A DNA stretch of 64,000 nt, taken from contig NC_012997.1 of assembly GCF_000023025.1 (NCBI RefSeq), positions 2,167,125-2,231,124 on the forward strand. Direction: 5' to 3'. A model generated the notes under the pieces. The model did not search any database. It was not told the DNA's origin and was given only the letters and a program-made list of their open reading frames with translations. The DNA comes from Teredinibacter turnerae T7901. Lineage in GTDB: Bacteria > Pseudomonadota > Gammaproteobacteria > Pseudomonadales > Cellvibrionaceae. Within the stretch, counting starts at the first letter, position 1. Every line of letters starts with the position of its first letter. The position numbers were made by a program, and so were the translations under genes. Below, piece after piece: positions 36,352 to 46,393 of the stretch.

Positions 36352-37413
36352 GTGGAATTTCTCTACGAGTACGGCCTTTTTTTCGCCAAGGCGCTAACAG
36401 TGGTTGTCGCATTTGGCGCTGTTGTTGCGATCATCGCCGCCGCAGGCATGCGTCAGCAGCACGATGGTAAAGGCCATATCGAAGTCAAAAAGCTGAATGA
36501 AAAGTACGAAGATATTCTAGAAGGCATCAAGTCTGTTGTGGTGGACGAAAACCTTCTCAAGAAGGAACACAAGGCCGCCAAAAAATCTGAAAAAGCGGAA
36601 CGCAAAAAAGCCAAGGCCGAGGCGAAGAAAAACACAGCTGATGCTGAGCTTGTGCACAAAAAACGCGTGTTTGTGACCAATTTCGATGGAGATATTCGCG
36701 CGTCTGAAACAGAAAATTTACGTGAAGTTATTACCAGTATTTTGTCTCTGGCAACGCCTCAAGATGAAGTCGTTGTCCGCCTGGAAAGCCAGGGCGGTAT
36801 GGTTCATAGCTACGGTTTTGCTGCAAGCCAGCTTTCTCGTATCCGCGAAAAAAATATTCCCCTCACCGTGTGCGTCGACATGGTTGCGGCAAGCGGTGGT
36901 TATATGATGGCCTGCGTCGCTGATAAAATTGTTTCTGCGCCCTTTGCCATTTTGGGGTCGATTGGGGTGGTAGCACAGTTGCCGAATTTCCACCGGTTAC
37001 TGAAAAAGCACGATGTGGACTACGAAATGCTAACTGCTGGGGAGTACAAGCGAACCTTAACGATGTTCGGTGAAAATACAGACAAGGGACGACAAAAATT
37101 TGTTGAGGACCTGGAGGACACGCACACGTTATTTAAGGATTTTATCCGTTCCAATCGTGCTATCGTGGATGTCGATGCGGTAGCAACAGGTGAAGTGTGG
37201 TTCGGACAGCGCGCTTTAGAAGCCAAGCTCGTCGATTGTATTCAAACGTCGGATCAGTATCTTGTTGACTTATACAGCGAGGCAGACGTATTTGAAATTG
37301 AATTCGTCGAGAAGAAAAAACTGGCCGAGAAATTGGGTATCAGTGTCGCGGCCGCAGCGGACACCGTCATTAATCGCTGGCTAGGTCAGTTAAATACCAA
37401 ATTTTTTAGTTAA
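36352..37413 (+). CDS. sohB: Inner-membrane S49-family serine protease SohB
   Basis: 353 aa. An N-terminal membrane helix (about 10-32) is followed by a strongly basic, Lys-rich helical segment (70-95) and the peptidase domain. The catalytic serine is Ser181 in 'VAASGGYMMACVADKIV', and the partner lysine is probably Lys233 ('AGEYKRTLTMFG'). Relative of signal peptide peptidase SppA; its substrates are not well known. The start is GTG at 36352, with CCGGAG ahead of it. Confidence 0.93.
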   Translation: MEFLYEYGLFFAKALTVVVAFGAVVAIIAAAGMRQQHDGKGHIEVKKLNEKYEDILEGIKSVVVDENLLKKEHKAAKKSEKAERKKAKAEAKKNTADAELVHKKRVFVTNFDGDIRASETENLREVITSILSLATPQDEVVVRLESQGGMVHSYGFAASQLSRIREKNIPLTVCVDMVAASGGYMMACVADKIVSAPFAILGSIGVVAQLPNFHRLLKKHDVDYEMLTAGEYKRTLTMFGENTDKGRQKFVEDLEDTHTLFKDFIRSNRAIVDVDAVATGEVWFGQRALEAKLVDCIQTSDQYLVDLYSEADVFEIEFVEKKKLAEKLGISVAAAADTVINRWLGQLNTKFFS

Positions 37414-37422
37414 ACGCATGAG

Positions 37423-37446
37423 GGCGCTGTGAAACTCTGCAGCGCC
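37423..37446. terminator. Hairpin after sohB
   Basis: Seven-bp perfect stem GGCGCTG / CAGCGCC with a ten-base loop, ten bases after the sohB stop and before the convergent antiporter gene. The T-run is missing, so termination strength is uncertain. Confidence 0.4.
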
Positions 37447-37502
37447 ACACTCTTATGTCCGGGCTTTGCTACTTAATCGAGCCTTATCCCTCTTTCAACA
37501 GA

Positions 37503-38669
37503 TCAATCGCGGCGAAGCTTATCCGATACCGCAATAGGATTCGGGAAATTAAATATCACGATATAGCTTGAGATAACGAAGCTAAGGATTGCGGCAGCTT
37601 GTATTAACAGCGACGCTTTGTCGCCGATTAGCCCTGACCCGGCAGCGACAAATACGATTAACAGCGAAAACTCGCTGATTTGTCCCAGCCGAAATCCAAT
37701 GTCCCAGGCAAGTGCGGGTTTTTCTCCCTGCTGTTTTAGCAGGCCAAAAAATACCGCGGGTTTTAAGGTCAAAACTGCTACAGCGTATACAAGCGCGGGT
37801 ACAAGAATACTGGGTAACAAGTCTATATTCAGTCGGGCGCCGAGGCTGAAGAAGAACAACACCAGAAAGAAGTCTCGCAATGGTTTTAGATTCAGTGCGA
37901 TATATTGTGATATTGGACTGGTGGCGAGGGATATTCCGGCAATAAACGCACCGATTTCTGCCGAAAGGTACACATGCTCGGCCAGCTCCGCCAGCCCCAG
38001 ACACCAGCCAATTGCGAGTAAAAAAATATACTCGTGAAAGCGATCAAAGCGTGCGACCAGTTTCAATAGAACAAATCTAACGGCAAGCCAGGCCAAGCCA
38101 ATTAGTAATGGCAACGCGACTATAGCGATTGCGAGGTTTTGCAGTTGCAGGCTACCCCCATCCCCACTGATCAGCACAAGCAGACAAAAGATCGCAATAA
38201 AATCCTGTAGCAGAAGGAGGGCAACCATAAGCTCGCCCGTGTGTTTGTGATGTAGAACGGTTGTTGGTAGAAGCTTGATACCAATAATCGTACTTGAAAA
38301 CATGGTGGCCATTGCGATGATGGCCGCCTCAGTCACATTGAATCCGAATGCCAGCCCAAGACAAAAGCCCAAAATCGCAAATAGCGCACTACTTACCAAC
38401 GCGATGCTGGTGGCACTGCGAAGTACCGCGAGCAAAGATTTGGGTTGCATATCCAGGCCGAGTAGAAACAGCAAGAAAACAATGCCGATTTCCGCCATTT
38501 CTGTCACTGCAGAAACGTCATCAATAATGCTAAAGCCGAATGGCCCAAGCGCGATGCCGATGGCGATGTATGCCACTAACAACGGCTGGCGTGTATAGAG
38601 CGCTACAGATGCGAGTACTGCGGCACCAGTAAAAATTAGAAAGAAAACGGTGAAAAGTTGGCCTTCCAT
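37503..38669 (-). CDS. CPA2-family cation/proton antiporter (KefB/YbaL membrane domain only)
   Basis: 388 aa with about 12 hydrophobic helices. Opening 'LLVAYIAIGIALGPFGF' and the motif 'EIGIVFLLFLLGLDMQPKSL' are typical of Kef-type monovalent cation/proton antiporters. It stops right after the membrane domain: no RCK/TrkA nucleotide-binding domain follows, unlike KefB, KefC or YbaL (about 560-620 aa). The ion is not predictable. ATG 38669 is near the DUF934 gene on the same strand, but about 170 bases and a hairpin separate them. Confidence 0.9.
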   Translation of the reverse strand: MEGQLFTVFFLIFTGAAVLASVALYTRQPLLVAYIAIGIALGPFGFSIIDDVSAVTEMAEIGIVFLLFLLGLDMQPKSLLAVLRSATSIALVSSALFAILGFCLGLAFGFNVTEAAIIAMATMFSSTIIGIKLLPTTVLHHKHTGELMVALLLLQDFIAIFCLLVLISGDGGSLQLQNLAIAIVALPLLIGLAWLAVRFVLLKLVARFDRFHEYIFLLAIGWCLGLAELAEHVYLSAEIGAFIAGISLATSPISQYIALNLKPLRDFFLVLFFFSLGARLNIDLLPSILVPALVYAVAVLTLKPAVFFGLLKQQGEKPALAWDIGFRLGQISEFSLLIVFVAAGSGLIGDKASLLIQAAAILSFVISSYIVIFNFPNPIAVSDKLRRD

Positions 38670-38789
38670 CGCGCGAGCTCAAACGTTGTTGAACGAATTA
38701 CTAGTGTAGTGGCTTAGCACCAGGAATGAAAAGAGGGGGAGAAGGGATAGCCGTCGGGTGAGAGCGCCCTTTATGAGCTGATGCTCAAA

Positions 38790-38817
38790 GGTTCCTGCCT
38801 TTTTACAGGCAGGAACC
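38790..38817 (-). terminator. Hairpin after the DUF934 gene
   Basis: A perfect 10-bp stem (GGTTCCTGCC / GGCAGGAACC) with an eight-base loop, 22 bases after the stop of the cysI-DUF934 operon. On the minus strand it is followed only by TTTGAG, so it is a moderate terminator. Confidence 0.55.
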
Positions 38818-38839
38818 GGATCTTCACTACCGCATCGAT

Positions 38840-39334
38840 TTAGCTGCGGCGGCGAAACAGAGGTTGAGGTTCGTCTATTGCCGCTTGGTATTTGACACTG
38901 AAACTGGACAGTGCGTCCTTAACTGTTTGCATGTCGGCCTCTTCAGCAATTGCGAAACTCGTGAAACCACAGCGTTTCAGATAGAAAAGCTGATCGAGCA
39001 TGTAATTACCGCTCGCTCTCAAGTCGCCGGTAAAATCGTAGTGTTCACGCAATGTGCGGCCAAGGGTAAAACCGCGGCCATCGGTAAATACTGGAAAGTC
39101 GATTGCCACTACAGGTGCAGTAGTAGGAATTTTCGCCAGTTCACCAATGTCGGTATCGCCAGGAACGAGAACGCCCAGGTTTTCCATATTGGTATGAGCT
39201 GCGTCTTGCAGGTTCAGATAGTTTTCGAGGGGGAGCAGCCAATTGCCGCTCTCAAGAGCAGCATCATTGTCGGCTTCGGTATACATTTGCCAGGTATTTT
39301 CTACTAGCTCACCGTTTTTAATCAGCTTTGGCAT
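38840..39334 (-). CDS. DUF934 protein, partner of sulfite reductase
   Basis: 164 aa. DUF934 proteins are found beside cysI in many proteobacteria and are assumed to assist sulfite reduction. Typical features here are 'VAIDFPVFTDGRGFTLGRTLRE' and 'DQLFYLKRCGFTSFAI'. No cofactor motif is seen. ATG 39334 is preferred over GTG 39340 because AAGGAG lies seven bases upstream. Its start overlaps the end of cysI by 17 bases, so the two are translationally coupled. Confidence 0.92.
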   Translation of the reverse strand: MPKLIKNGELVENTWQMYTEADNDAALESGNWLLPLENYLNLQDAAHTNMENLGVLVPGDTDIGELAKIPTTAPVVAIDFPVFTDGRGFTLGRTLREHYDFTGDLRASGNYMLDQLFYLKRCGFTSFAIAEEADMQTVKDALSSFSVKYQAAIDEPQPLFRRRS

Positions 39335-40982
39335 ACACACGCTCCTTAAATGGCTCGATACCTATACGCTGGAAAGTGTCAATGAATAACTCACTCTCGT
39401 TGCGTTTTTCTACGTAAACGTCGATTAACTTGCGAATTACGTCAGGCATGTCGGCGCGGGAAAATGATGGACCTAGGACTGCGCCGAGTGAGGCGTTATT
39501 GCTGGAGTTGCCGCCTAACTGCACTTGATAAAATTCCTGACCCTTTTTATCGACGCCGAGCACGCCAATGTGACCAATATGGTGATGGCCACAAGCGTTC
39601 ATACAGCCTGAAATATTCAGGTCGAGATCGCCCAGATCGTAGAGGTAGTCAAGGTCGTCGAATTCACGCTGAATCGCTTCGGCAACGGGGATAGATTTCG
39701 CGTTGGCCAGTGAGCAAAAATCGCCACCAGGGCAACAAATCATATCGGTGAGCGTGCCAATATTGGGGGTCGCAAAGCCGGCGCTTTTGGCTTCCGCCCA
39801 CAGCGCGTGGAGATCGCTCGCTTTGACGTCTGCTAGCACGATATTTTGTTCGTGGGTTGCTCTCACTTCGCCGAATGAATAGCGGTCTGCGAGATCGGCG
39901 ATAATTTCCAGCTGTTTGTCAGTGATATCTCCAGGTGCTATACCTGTTGGTTTCAAAGACAGGGTTACGGCGCGGTAGCCCGCAATCCGGTGAGCAGTGA
40001 CGTTGCGGCTTAGCCAGTTCGCGAAGCCGCGATCGCTGTCCGCGGTCTCAGCTAAGGAGGCTGATATCTCGTTGTCGTCGAGTGTTTCGTACGCTGGCTC
40101 AGTGAAAAAACTGCGGGCCCGGTTTAGCTCTTTGTCGGTCAGCAGCGTTTGACTATCCCGAATTTGCTCCCACTCGCTCTCGACTTTTTCGGCAAACGCA
40201 TCGACGCCAAGTGATTTAACCAGAATTTTTATCCGCGCTTTGTACTTATTGTCACGACGTCCCAGGAGGTTATACACCCGCAGTATCGCTTCCAGATAAG
40301 TGAGCAGGTCTTTCTCGGGCAAAAACTCCCGTACGACACTACCGATAACTGGGGTACGCCCCAAGCCGCCGCCAACGCGCACGGTAAAACCGATTTGGTT
40401 GTTGTCGTTTTTCACAATTTGCAGGCCAATATCGTGAAATTGAATCGCTGCGCGATCCGTTTCACTTCCGGAGACTGCTATTTTAAATTTGCGTGGAAGG
40501 AATGCGAATTCCGGGTGGAACGTAGACCACTGGCGAATAATTTCGCAATAGGGACGCGGATCGATCAGCTCATCCGTAGCGACGCCTGCGAACTGGTCAG
40601 TGGTGGTGTTGCGAATACAGTTGCCACTGGTTTGAACCGCATGCATTTCCACATCAGCGAGCTCTTCCAGAATATTGGGCACTTCTTCCAGTTGTGGCCA
40701 GTTAAGCTGGATATTCTGGCGGGTCGTAACGTGGCAGTAACCCTTGTCATAATGTCGGCAAATGTGTGCAAGCTTACGCAGCTGGCGGGAGTTCAACATA
40801 CCGTATGGCACTGCAATGCGAAGCATCGGTGCGAGTCGTTGAACGTATAAACCGTTTTGTAAGCGCAGGGGGAGGAATTCCTCCTCCTTCAACTCACCCG
40901 CGAGATAACGCTTGGTCTGCCCTCGGAATTGGGCGACGCGTTCACGGATGATCGTATGATCATGTTCGTCGTAAACGTACAT
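39318..40982 (-). CDS. cysI: Nitrite/sulfite reductase hemoprotein (assimilatory sulfite reductase)
   Basis: 554 aa from ATG 40982; the frame is open to 41198 but the extra part is low-complexity and lies in the promoter region. Siroheme and [4Fe-4S] enzyme that reduces sulfite to sulfide for cysteine synthesis. The cluster ligands are visible in 'CCPGGDFCSLA' and 'NISGCMNACGHHHIGHIG'. Two ferredoxin-like half-domains precede them, beginning near 'YVQRLAPMLRIAVPYGML'. The single-chain form is the plant/Pseudomonas type rather than the E. coli CysJI flavoprotein type. Confidence 0.94.
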   Translation of the reverse strand: MYVYDEHDHTIIRERVAQFRGQTKRYLAGELKEEEFLPLRLQNGLYVQRLAPMLRIAVPYGMLNSRQLRKLAHICRHYDKGYCHVTTRQNIQLNWPQLEEVPNILEELADVEMHAVQTSGNCIRNTTTDQFAGVATDELIDPRPYCEIIRQWSTFHPEFAFLPRKFKIAVSGSETDRAAIQFHDIGLQIVKNDNNQIGFTVRVGGGLGRTPVIGSVVREFLPEKDLLTYLEAILRVYNLLGRRDNKYKARIKILVKSLGVDAFAEKVESEWEQIRDSQTLLTDKELNRARSFFTEPAYETLDDNEISASLAETADSDRGFANWLSRNVTAHRIAGYRAVTLSLKPTGIAPGDITDKQLEIIADLADRYSFGEVRATHEQNIVLADVKASDLHALWAEAKSAGFATPNIGTLTDMICCPGGDFCSLANAKSIPVAEAIQREFDDLDYLYDLGDLDLNISGCMNACGHHHIGHIGVLGVDKKGQEFYQVQLGGNSSNNASLGAVLGPSFSRADMPDVIRKLIDVYVEKRNESELFIDTFQRIGIEPFKERVYAKAD

Positions 40983-41404
40983 TAACGTGATTACCTGATT
41001 TGTGTTTGACTGGTTACTAAGAGAGGGCGAACCTTCTTTTGAGCGGATTTGAAGAAACAAAAAGTGCCGCAAGAATACAGGATTTGGCGATTTTCTGCGA
41101 GTCATGGAAATAGCTAAAACGATCAACAAGCACCAATTCTTAGTCTTTTTTCGACTAACAATATAGCTTAAACCCGCCAAACATCCGCTTCCCGGCAATA
41201 TTCAACGCGCGTTACTGGTGTTACCTCTGTGGTTCAGGTCCAAAATACTGTGTGCAATCGACACACTTCACGCATAAAAAATCGCGAATCTTCAATTTTG
41301 CAGTTTGCGTGCTTGCACTTGAAAAGTGTTTGCGGTTGAATCAATAACGACCTGAGGCCAAAGCCTCAATCGGAACCTAAAACATTCAAATAAAGGGGGT
41401 AACG
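40983..41404. promoter_or_regulatory. Divergent region between cysI and the 38-residue peptide gene
   Basis: 422 bases. It must contain the cysI promoter on the minus side and that of the small peptide on the plus side. Seen: a TGAGGC-CAAA-GCCTCA hairpin (41353-41368) 36 bases before the peptide's ATG, and a CACTT-N-AAGTG type repeat near 41317-41329. No gene is evident. Confidence 0.45.
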
Positions 41405-41521
41405 ATGGACGACGAAATACAAATGATGGATCAAAGCGATAGTATCGCTGACGCAGTGGCGGCAGTGGCGTTGATTTTAATCTTTGTGACTAGCTGCGTC
41501 TTCTGGATTAGCGGTCAGTAA
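41405..41521 (+). CDS. 38-residue single-helix membrane peptide
   Basis: An ATG-TAA frame of 39 codons: an acidic, polar head (residues 1-17, net negative) followed by one hydrophobic helix (about 18-36, 'VAAVALILIFVTSCVFWI') containing a Cys. It has a strong ribosome binding site (AAAGGGGG, ending five bases before the ATG) and a classical terminator 20 bases after the stop, so it is a complete small transcription unit. I do not recognise the peptide. By build it is like the small inner-membrane regulators that bind larger membrane proteins. Confidence 0.68.
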   Translation: MDDEIQMMDQSDSIADAVAAVALILIFVTSCVFWISGQ

Positions 41522-41540
41522 AGTTTTTTTAGCATCTAGG

Positions 41541-41566
41541 GCCCGCCTCTTTGGCGGGCTTTTTTA
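41541..41566 (+). terminator. Rho-independent terminator after the small membrane peptide
   Basis: GC-only 7-bp stem GCCCGCC / GGCGGGC with a TCTTT loop, followed by TTTTTTATTTT. Confidence 0.9.
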
Positions 41567-41576
41567 TTTTGAACGC

Positions 41577-41804
41577 TTATATCACAGCACGGGTTATCAA
41601 CACTAATGTGATAACGAGCAGTGCAGTCCCGATTACGCCAATCAACACGAATGGCAAAGGGCTTTTTTGAGCAAAGTCCGCTTCCAGATTCTTGCGGCTC
41701 TGGACCCCGAACGCTGCGGCGGCGGCAGACCCGAGGAGGCCCAGCCAGCGACCCATATTAGTTTGCGGTTCGGGTGTATTCGCAGTGTGTTTTGCTATTG
41801 CCAA
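41577..41804 (-). CDS. DUF2970 small membrane protein
   Basis: 75 aa. The family core 'GSAAAAAFGVQSRKNLEADF' (about 25-44) is followed by a membrane helix (about 50-72). DUF2970 proteins are small, widespread in beta- and gammaproteobacteria and of unknown function. The start is TTG at 41804, with CGGAGG seven bases upstream. Same strand as the next small secreted protein and metH. Confidence 0.85.
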   Translation of the reverse strand: MAIAKHTANTPEPQTNMGRWLGLLGSAAAAAFGVQSRKNLEADFAQKSPLPFVLIGVIGTALLVITLVLITRAVI

Positions 41805-41858
41805 TGTACAGCCTCCGTTTTGTCAACGTGGCGGCGGCATAGTTGATTAAGCTGTTGG

Positions 41859-42167
41859 CTAATTAGCCGCCGTCACCATGGGAATGCCTTTCAACGAATT
41901 ACTTTCATCGTAGCTCGCAATATACTTTTTAGCTGAGCTGTATAGCGTGTTTTGTTTTTTAAGCGCGTTGAAACACGCCATCCTTTCCTCACCCTGTGCG
42001 GCAATGCAGCTTGACCTGAGGATTTTGTACTCTTCGACAATAGCTGCCGCTTCCGTGGTGCTGGCGATGAATATCGGCGAAGCTTCGGCTGCCTGCAGTT
42101 GTCCTGCAGAAAGCAGGCTTGCTGAGATGATTGACCCGTATACCCAATTTTTGATTACCATTGTCAT
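41859..42167 (-). CDS. Small secreted protein of unknown function
   Basis: 102 aa. Signal peptide of about 27 residues (ending LQAAEA). The mature part is helical, with two cysteines in 'RSSCIAAQGEERMACFNALKK' that could form a disulfide. A GGAGG box lies eight bases before ATG 42167. Not recognised. It lies between metH and the DUF2970 gene on the same strand, 54 bases before the latter, and may be co-transcribed with it. Confidence 0.65.
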   Translation of the reverse strand: MTMVIKNWVYGSIISASLLSAGQLQAAEASPIFIASTTEAAAIVEEYKILRSSCIAAQGEERMACFNALKKQNTLYSSAKKYIASYDESNSLKGIPMVTAAN

Positions 42168-42502
42168 GAGTTCCGCCTCCGGCTAAAAACCAATAATAAA
42201 GTTTATGTTCCTATTCTAGGTTGCCATGCCTTTATTGGTACTTTAGTGCTTGCTCGCTGTGACGCTTGCACGAAAATTGGTGTCTAAATCAACATATCGA
42301 AGTTTTTTAGGTAGAAAACCTGAAATGGCTGGTGAGAGCCGGGTATTTCGCGATTAAGTAGCTCTTTATCAGGTAGGCACTGATTCGCAGTGAGGAAATG
42401 TGTCGAGATGTGCCGGGGGTATTTGTAACGGGAATCCGCTGCAAGCGAGCTGACGCCTGCAGTAAGGACTCCCGCCGGAAAGCTGGCGATTAACCGTCGG
42501 CG
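42168..42502. other. Intergenic region downstream of metH
   Basis: 335 bases between the metH stop and the start of the small secreted protein gene. It should hold that gene's promoter. Apart from a G+C-rich stretch with short inverted repeats around 42415-42500, which may end the metH transcript, I see nothing definite. Confidence 0.4.
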
Positions 42503-45500
42503 CTAGATGTCATAGGCCAGAACGGATTGCAGCCATTTTTCCATATCGCTGACACTTAATCCTTTTCGCTCCGCCAGGCTTTCCACTTGGTCGCGGCTGA
42601 TTTTTCCCACGTTGAAGTATTGGCTTTCCGGGTGCGAAAAATACCAACCTGATACCGACGCAGCAGGAAACATGGCGTAGTGTTCTGTAAGGCTAACGCC
42701 AATCCGGTCCGCCTGCAGCAATTTGAACAGCGTTGCTTTTTCTGTATGGTCGGGACATGCAGGGTAGCCTGGCGCCGGGCGGATTCCTCGATACTTCTCG
42801 CGAATAAGTTCGTCTTTATCCAGAGCCTCTGCACTGTCGTAGCCCCAAAACTCTTTCCGCACTCGCTCGTGCAGGTGCTCCGCAAACGCTTCTGCAAGTC
42901 GATCCGCCAGCGCTTTTACCATAATGGCATTGTAATCATCGCCTTTGGCTTGATAGCTGGCCGCGAGCTCATCTGCGCCTATCCCGGCGGTTACGCTGAA
43001 GCCTCCAACAAAGTCTGTAACACCCGATTCCTGTGGCGCTATGAAGTCTGCGAGTGAGAGCAGGTGCTTGTCGTTATCGTTCTTAATCACTTGCTGTCGA
43101 ATATGGTGCAGCGTGGCAATGGGTTCTGCATTATGAGTTAGCACTATATCGTCATGGTCAACGGTATTGGCCTCCCAAAAACCGAGTATGGCCTTTGCTT
43201 GGAGCAATTTACCGTCGACTATGTCTTGCAGCAGCGCACGAGCGTCCTGGTACAGGCTGGTCGCTGCCTCACCGACTACTTTATCTGTAAGAATGGCTGG
43301 GAATTTTCCGACCAGATCCCAGGTGATGAAGAACGGGGTCCAATCGATGTATTCAACTAATTCTGTGAGGGGGTAGTCCTCCCAAACCTGTGTGCCCGTG
43401 AATTGTGGTTTGGGCGGCGTATAATTTTCCCAATTCAGTGGTTTTCTTAATTTCACCGCCTCAGCGTAGGGCGTTGCAGGGCGCTTGGAGGTGCGATTTG
43501 CTCGGCGTTCGCGGATCGTTTCATACTCGGTTTTGAGTGCTGCGATAAAATCCGGACGCAAGTCTTTGGATAACAACCGGGTGGCTACACCCACGGCACG
43601 TGAGGCATCTGGTACGTAAACCGCTTGGTTTAAATGAAACTGAGGGTCAATTTTTACGGCAGTATGTGCTTTTGAGGTGGTTGCACCGCCGATCATGAGT
43701 GGAAGATCGATACCCTGGGTCTCCATCTCGCGAGCCACGGCGACCATTTCATCGAGGGACGGGGTGATAAGCCCTGACAGCCCAATGATGTCGCAACCTT
43801 CGCGTTTCGCCGTTTCAAGTATCTTTTCGCCGGGCACCATCACACCAAGATCGACGACTTCGAAGTTGTTGCATTGCAAAACGACGCCAACGATGTTTTT
43901 GCCGATATCGTGAACATCACCTTTTACGGTTGCCATCAGAATTTTGCCGTTGGATCTGGTTCCTTCGGATTTCTCCGCTTCGATGTATGGTTGCAGCCAG
44001 GCGACAGCTTGTTTCATCACCCGCGCGGATTTCACTACTTGGGGCAGAAACATTTTCCCCGAGCCAAATAATTCGCCAACCACGTTCATGCCGTCCATCA
44101 GTGGGCCTTCAATCACATCTAATGGTCGACTGGATTGCAGCCGGGCTTCCTCGGTATCGGCTTCGATATAGCTGGTAATACCTTTAACAAGTGCGTGTTC
44201 CAGGCGCTTGTTAACATCGGCGGTGCGCCACTCCAGGTCTTCTTTGCTTTGTTGTTGGCTGCCGTCGCCGCGATATTTTTCTGCAATCGATAGCAGTGCT
44301 TCTGTCGCATCCGCGGAGGTGTTACTGATAACGGCCTCGACACGTGTACGCAGTTCTTCCGGCAAATCATCGTAGATGGCGAGCTGGCCGGCATTGACGA
44401 TGCCCATGTTCATACCCGCACGAATCGCGTGGTAAAGGAACACTGAATGGATAGCTTCCCTGACAGGATTGTTGCCGCGGAAGGAAAATGAGACGTTGCT
44501 TACACCACCGGAAACACCCGCATGCGGAAGGTTTTGTCGTATCCAACGAGTTGCTTCGATAAAGTCGACCGCGTAATTGTTGTGTTCATCGATGCCGGTG
44601 GCAACCGCAAATATGTTTGGGTCAAAGATAATGTCTTCTGGCGGGAATCCCAACTCTTCGGTCAGAATGCGGTAGGAACGTGAACAAATTTCGATTTTTC
44701 GTGCCTGGGTGTCAGCCTGGCCCTGCTCATCGAACGCCATCACGATTACTGCGGCACCGTAACGGCGACACAAACGCGCCTTCTCCACAAACTCCGCTTC
44801 GCCTTCTTTTAGGCTGATGGAGTTCACGATTGGCTTGCCTTGAATACATTTCAGGCCTGCTTCGATAACCTCCCACTTGGAAGAGTCCACCATAATGGGC
44901 ACCCGAGCTATTTCCGGCTCGCCAGCAATTAGGTTGAGGAAGCGGACAATCGCTGCTTCCGCGTCGAGCATGCCTTCATCCATATTTATATCGATGATCT
45001 GGGCGCCGTCGGTGACCTGTTGCTGGGCAACATCCAACGCTGTTGCGTAGTCTTCCTCCAGAATCAATCGCTTGAATCGCGCCGAACCAGTGACGTTGCA
45101 GCGCTCGCCGACGTTAACAAATAGCGAGTCTGCAGTAATGTTGAACGGTTCCAAGCCGGCCAGGCGACAGCTGACAGGTGGCGGATTAATCTCGCGGGGA
45201 GGAAGAGATGCTACCGCGTCCGCGATCGCAGCAATATGTGCAGGGGTGGTGCCGCAGCAGCCGCCGACCACGTTGAGATACCCGTTTTCGGCAAATTTGA
45301 TCACGATTTCCGCCATTTCTGCCGCAGACTGGTCATATTCCCCAAACTCATTGGGCAAGCCGGCATTGGGGTGGGCAGAGACACGACAATTTGCCACGCG
45401 CGCAAGCTCTTTGACGTAGGGTTCCAGCTCGCTTGCACCCAATGCGCAATTGAGGCCAATTGACAGGGGTTCTGCGTGGGCTAACGAGTTGTAAAAGGCT

Positions 45501-46192
45501 TCTGTGGTCTGCCCGGACAAAGTGCGGCCGGAAGCGTCTGTAATTGTGCCGGATATCATAATGGGCAGCTTATAGCCCAGTGCGTCGAATACTGAAGAGA
45601 CTGCAAATACGGCGGCTTTGGCGTTCAATGTGTCGAAAATGGTTTCGATCATCAAAATATCTGCGCCACCCTCAATAAGACCGTGGGTCGCTTCGGTATA
45701 GTTTTCCACCAGCTGATCAAAGGTAACGTTGCGAGCGCCGGGGTCGTTTACGTCAGGCGAAATGGAGGCTGTGCGGCTGGTCGGCCCCAAAATACCGGCA
45801 ACAAATCGAGGCTTCTCCGGTGTGGCATAGGCGTCGGCGGCTTCACGCGCAAGGGTTGCAGATGCCTTATTTAGCTCGAACGCGATTGATTGTGTATCGT
45901 AGTCAGACTGCGAAAGGCGAGTGGCGTTGAAGGTATTGGTTTCAATAATATCTGCGCCAGCTTCGAGATATTCCCGATGGATACCGGCAATGATGTCTGG
46001 GCGGGTCAGGCTTAAAATATCGTTATTGCCAATAAGGTCCTGATGATGGCTAGCAAATCGCTCTCCGCGATAATCGTTCTCTTGGAGTTTGTGGCGCTGG
46101 ATCATGGTGCCCATTGCACCATCGAGTATCAATATCCGCTGGTTCAATGCCTCTTGCAAAATTGTTAAGCGATCTTCAACAAGCTTAGTCAT
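42503..46192 (-). CDS. metH: Cobalamin-dependent methionine synthase
   Basis: 1229 aa from ATG 46192 (AAGGTGG upstream); a GTG three codons earlier is possible. Transfers the methyl group of methyl-tetrahydrofolate to homocysteine through cobalamin. All four modules are present: homocysteine domain (about 1-325, zinc cysteines in '[15 protein letters not shown]'), pterin domain (about 350-610), cobalamin domain with cobalt-ligand motif '[11 protein letters not shown]' (about 755-765), and the C-terminal AdoMet activation domain ending near 1229. Requires B12 supply; no B12 genes are in this window. Confidence 0.97.
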   Translation of the reverse strand: MTKLVEDRLTILQEALNQRILILDGAMGTMIQRHKLQENDYRGERFASHHQDLIGNNDILSLTRPDIIAGIHREYLEAGADIIETNTFNATRLSQSDYDTQSIAFELNKASATLAREAADAYATPEKPRFVAGILGPTSRTASISPDVNDPGARNVTFDQLVENYTEATHGLIEGGADILMIETIFDTLNAKAAVFAVSSVFDALGYKLPIMISGTITDASGRTLSGQTTEAFYNSLAHAEPLSIGLNCALGASELEPYVKELARVANCRVSAHPNAGLPNEFGEYDQSAAEMAEIVIKFAENGYLNVVGGCCGTTPAHIAAIADAVASLPPREINPPPVSCRLAGLEPFNITADSLFVNVGERCNVTGSARFKRLILEEDYATALDVAQQQVTDGAQIIDINMDEGMLDAEAAIVRFLNLIAGEPEIARVPIMVDSSKWEVIEAGLKCIQGKPIVNSISLKEGEAEFVEKARLCRRYGAAVIVMAFDEQGQADTQARKIEICSRSYRILTEELGFPPEDIIFDPNIFAVATGIDEHNNYAVDFIEATRWIRQNLPHAGVSGGVSNVSFSFRGNNPVREAIHSVFLYHAIRAGMNMGIVNAGQLAIYDDLPEELRTRVEAVISNTSADATEALLSIAEKYRGDGSQQQSKEDLEWRTADVNKRLEHALVKGITSYIEADTEEARLQSSRPLDVIEGPLMDGMNVVGELFGSGKMFLPQVVKSARVMKQAVAWLQPYIEAEKSEGTRSNGKILMATVKGDVHDIGKNIVGVVLQCNNFEVVDLGVMVPGEKILETAKREGCDIIGLSGLITPSLDEMVAVAREMETQGIDLPLMIGGATTSKAHTAVKIDPQFHLNQAVYVPDASRAVGVATRLLSKDLRPDFIAALKTEYETIRERRANRTSKRPATPYAEAVKLRKPLNWENYTPPKPQFTGTQVWEDYPLTELVEYIDWTPFFITWDLVGKFPAILTDKVVGEAATSLYQDARALLQDIVDGKLLQAKAILGFWEANTVDHDDIVLTHNAEPIATLHHIRQQVIKNDNDKHLLSLADFIAPQESGVTDFVGGFSVTAGIGADELAASYQAKGDDYNAIMVKALADRLAEAFAEHLHERVRKEFWGYDSAEALDKDELIREKYRGIRPAPGYPACPDHTEKATLFKLLQADRIGVSLTEHYAMFPAASVSGWYFSHPESQYFNVGKISRDQVESLAERKGLSVSDMEKWLQSVLAYDI

Positions 46193-46220
46193 GCCTTCCA
46201 CCTTGAATCTTAGTTAGCAA

Positions 46221-46248
46221 ACCTATATCAAAATACTTTGATATAGGT
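46221..46248. promoter_or_regulatory. Perfect 12-bp inverted repeat just upstream of metH
   Basis: ACCTATATCAAA (46221-46232), four-base loop, TTTGATATAGGT (46237-46248), ending 28 bases before the metH ATG. No T-run on the metH strand, so it is not an ordinary terminator. It could be an operator or an mRNA hairpin in the metH leader. It does not match the SAH, SAM or cobalamin riboswitch features I know. Confidence 0.5.
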
Positions 46249-46363
46249 CGGGCGAGCATGGTACCAGAAGCCCTAACAGTGCACCAGTCGATGGGTACAG
46301 CGAAGCGACCTTGCCCGATATAATTGTAATTGATGGGGTTCTGACGTCTATCCAGGATAATTA

Positions 46364-46393
46364 TTGCCCTTACTCACCTGGATTCGTTACTAT
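46364..46393 (+). promoter_or_regulatory. Probable sigma-70 promoter of nfuA
   Basis: TTGCCC (46364-46369), an 18-base spacer and TACTAT (46388-46393). The -10 box overlaps the first bases of the IscR-like site, consistent with repression. Confidence 0.5.

Noticed and set aside
40983-41198. 72-residue N-terminal extension of cysI
   Set aside because: Low-complexity, not part of the family, and it would occupy the promoter; ATG 40982 begins the conserved N-terminus.
42168-42502. Additional gene downstream of metH
   Set aside because: No frame with a start signal; region described as intergenic.
46202-46391. Possible SAH, SAM or cobalamin riboswitch ahead of metH
   Set aside because: I could not fit the conserved cores of these classes; only a simple hairpin is supported.
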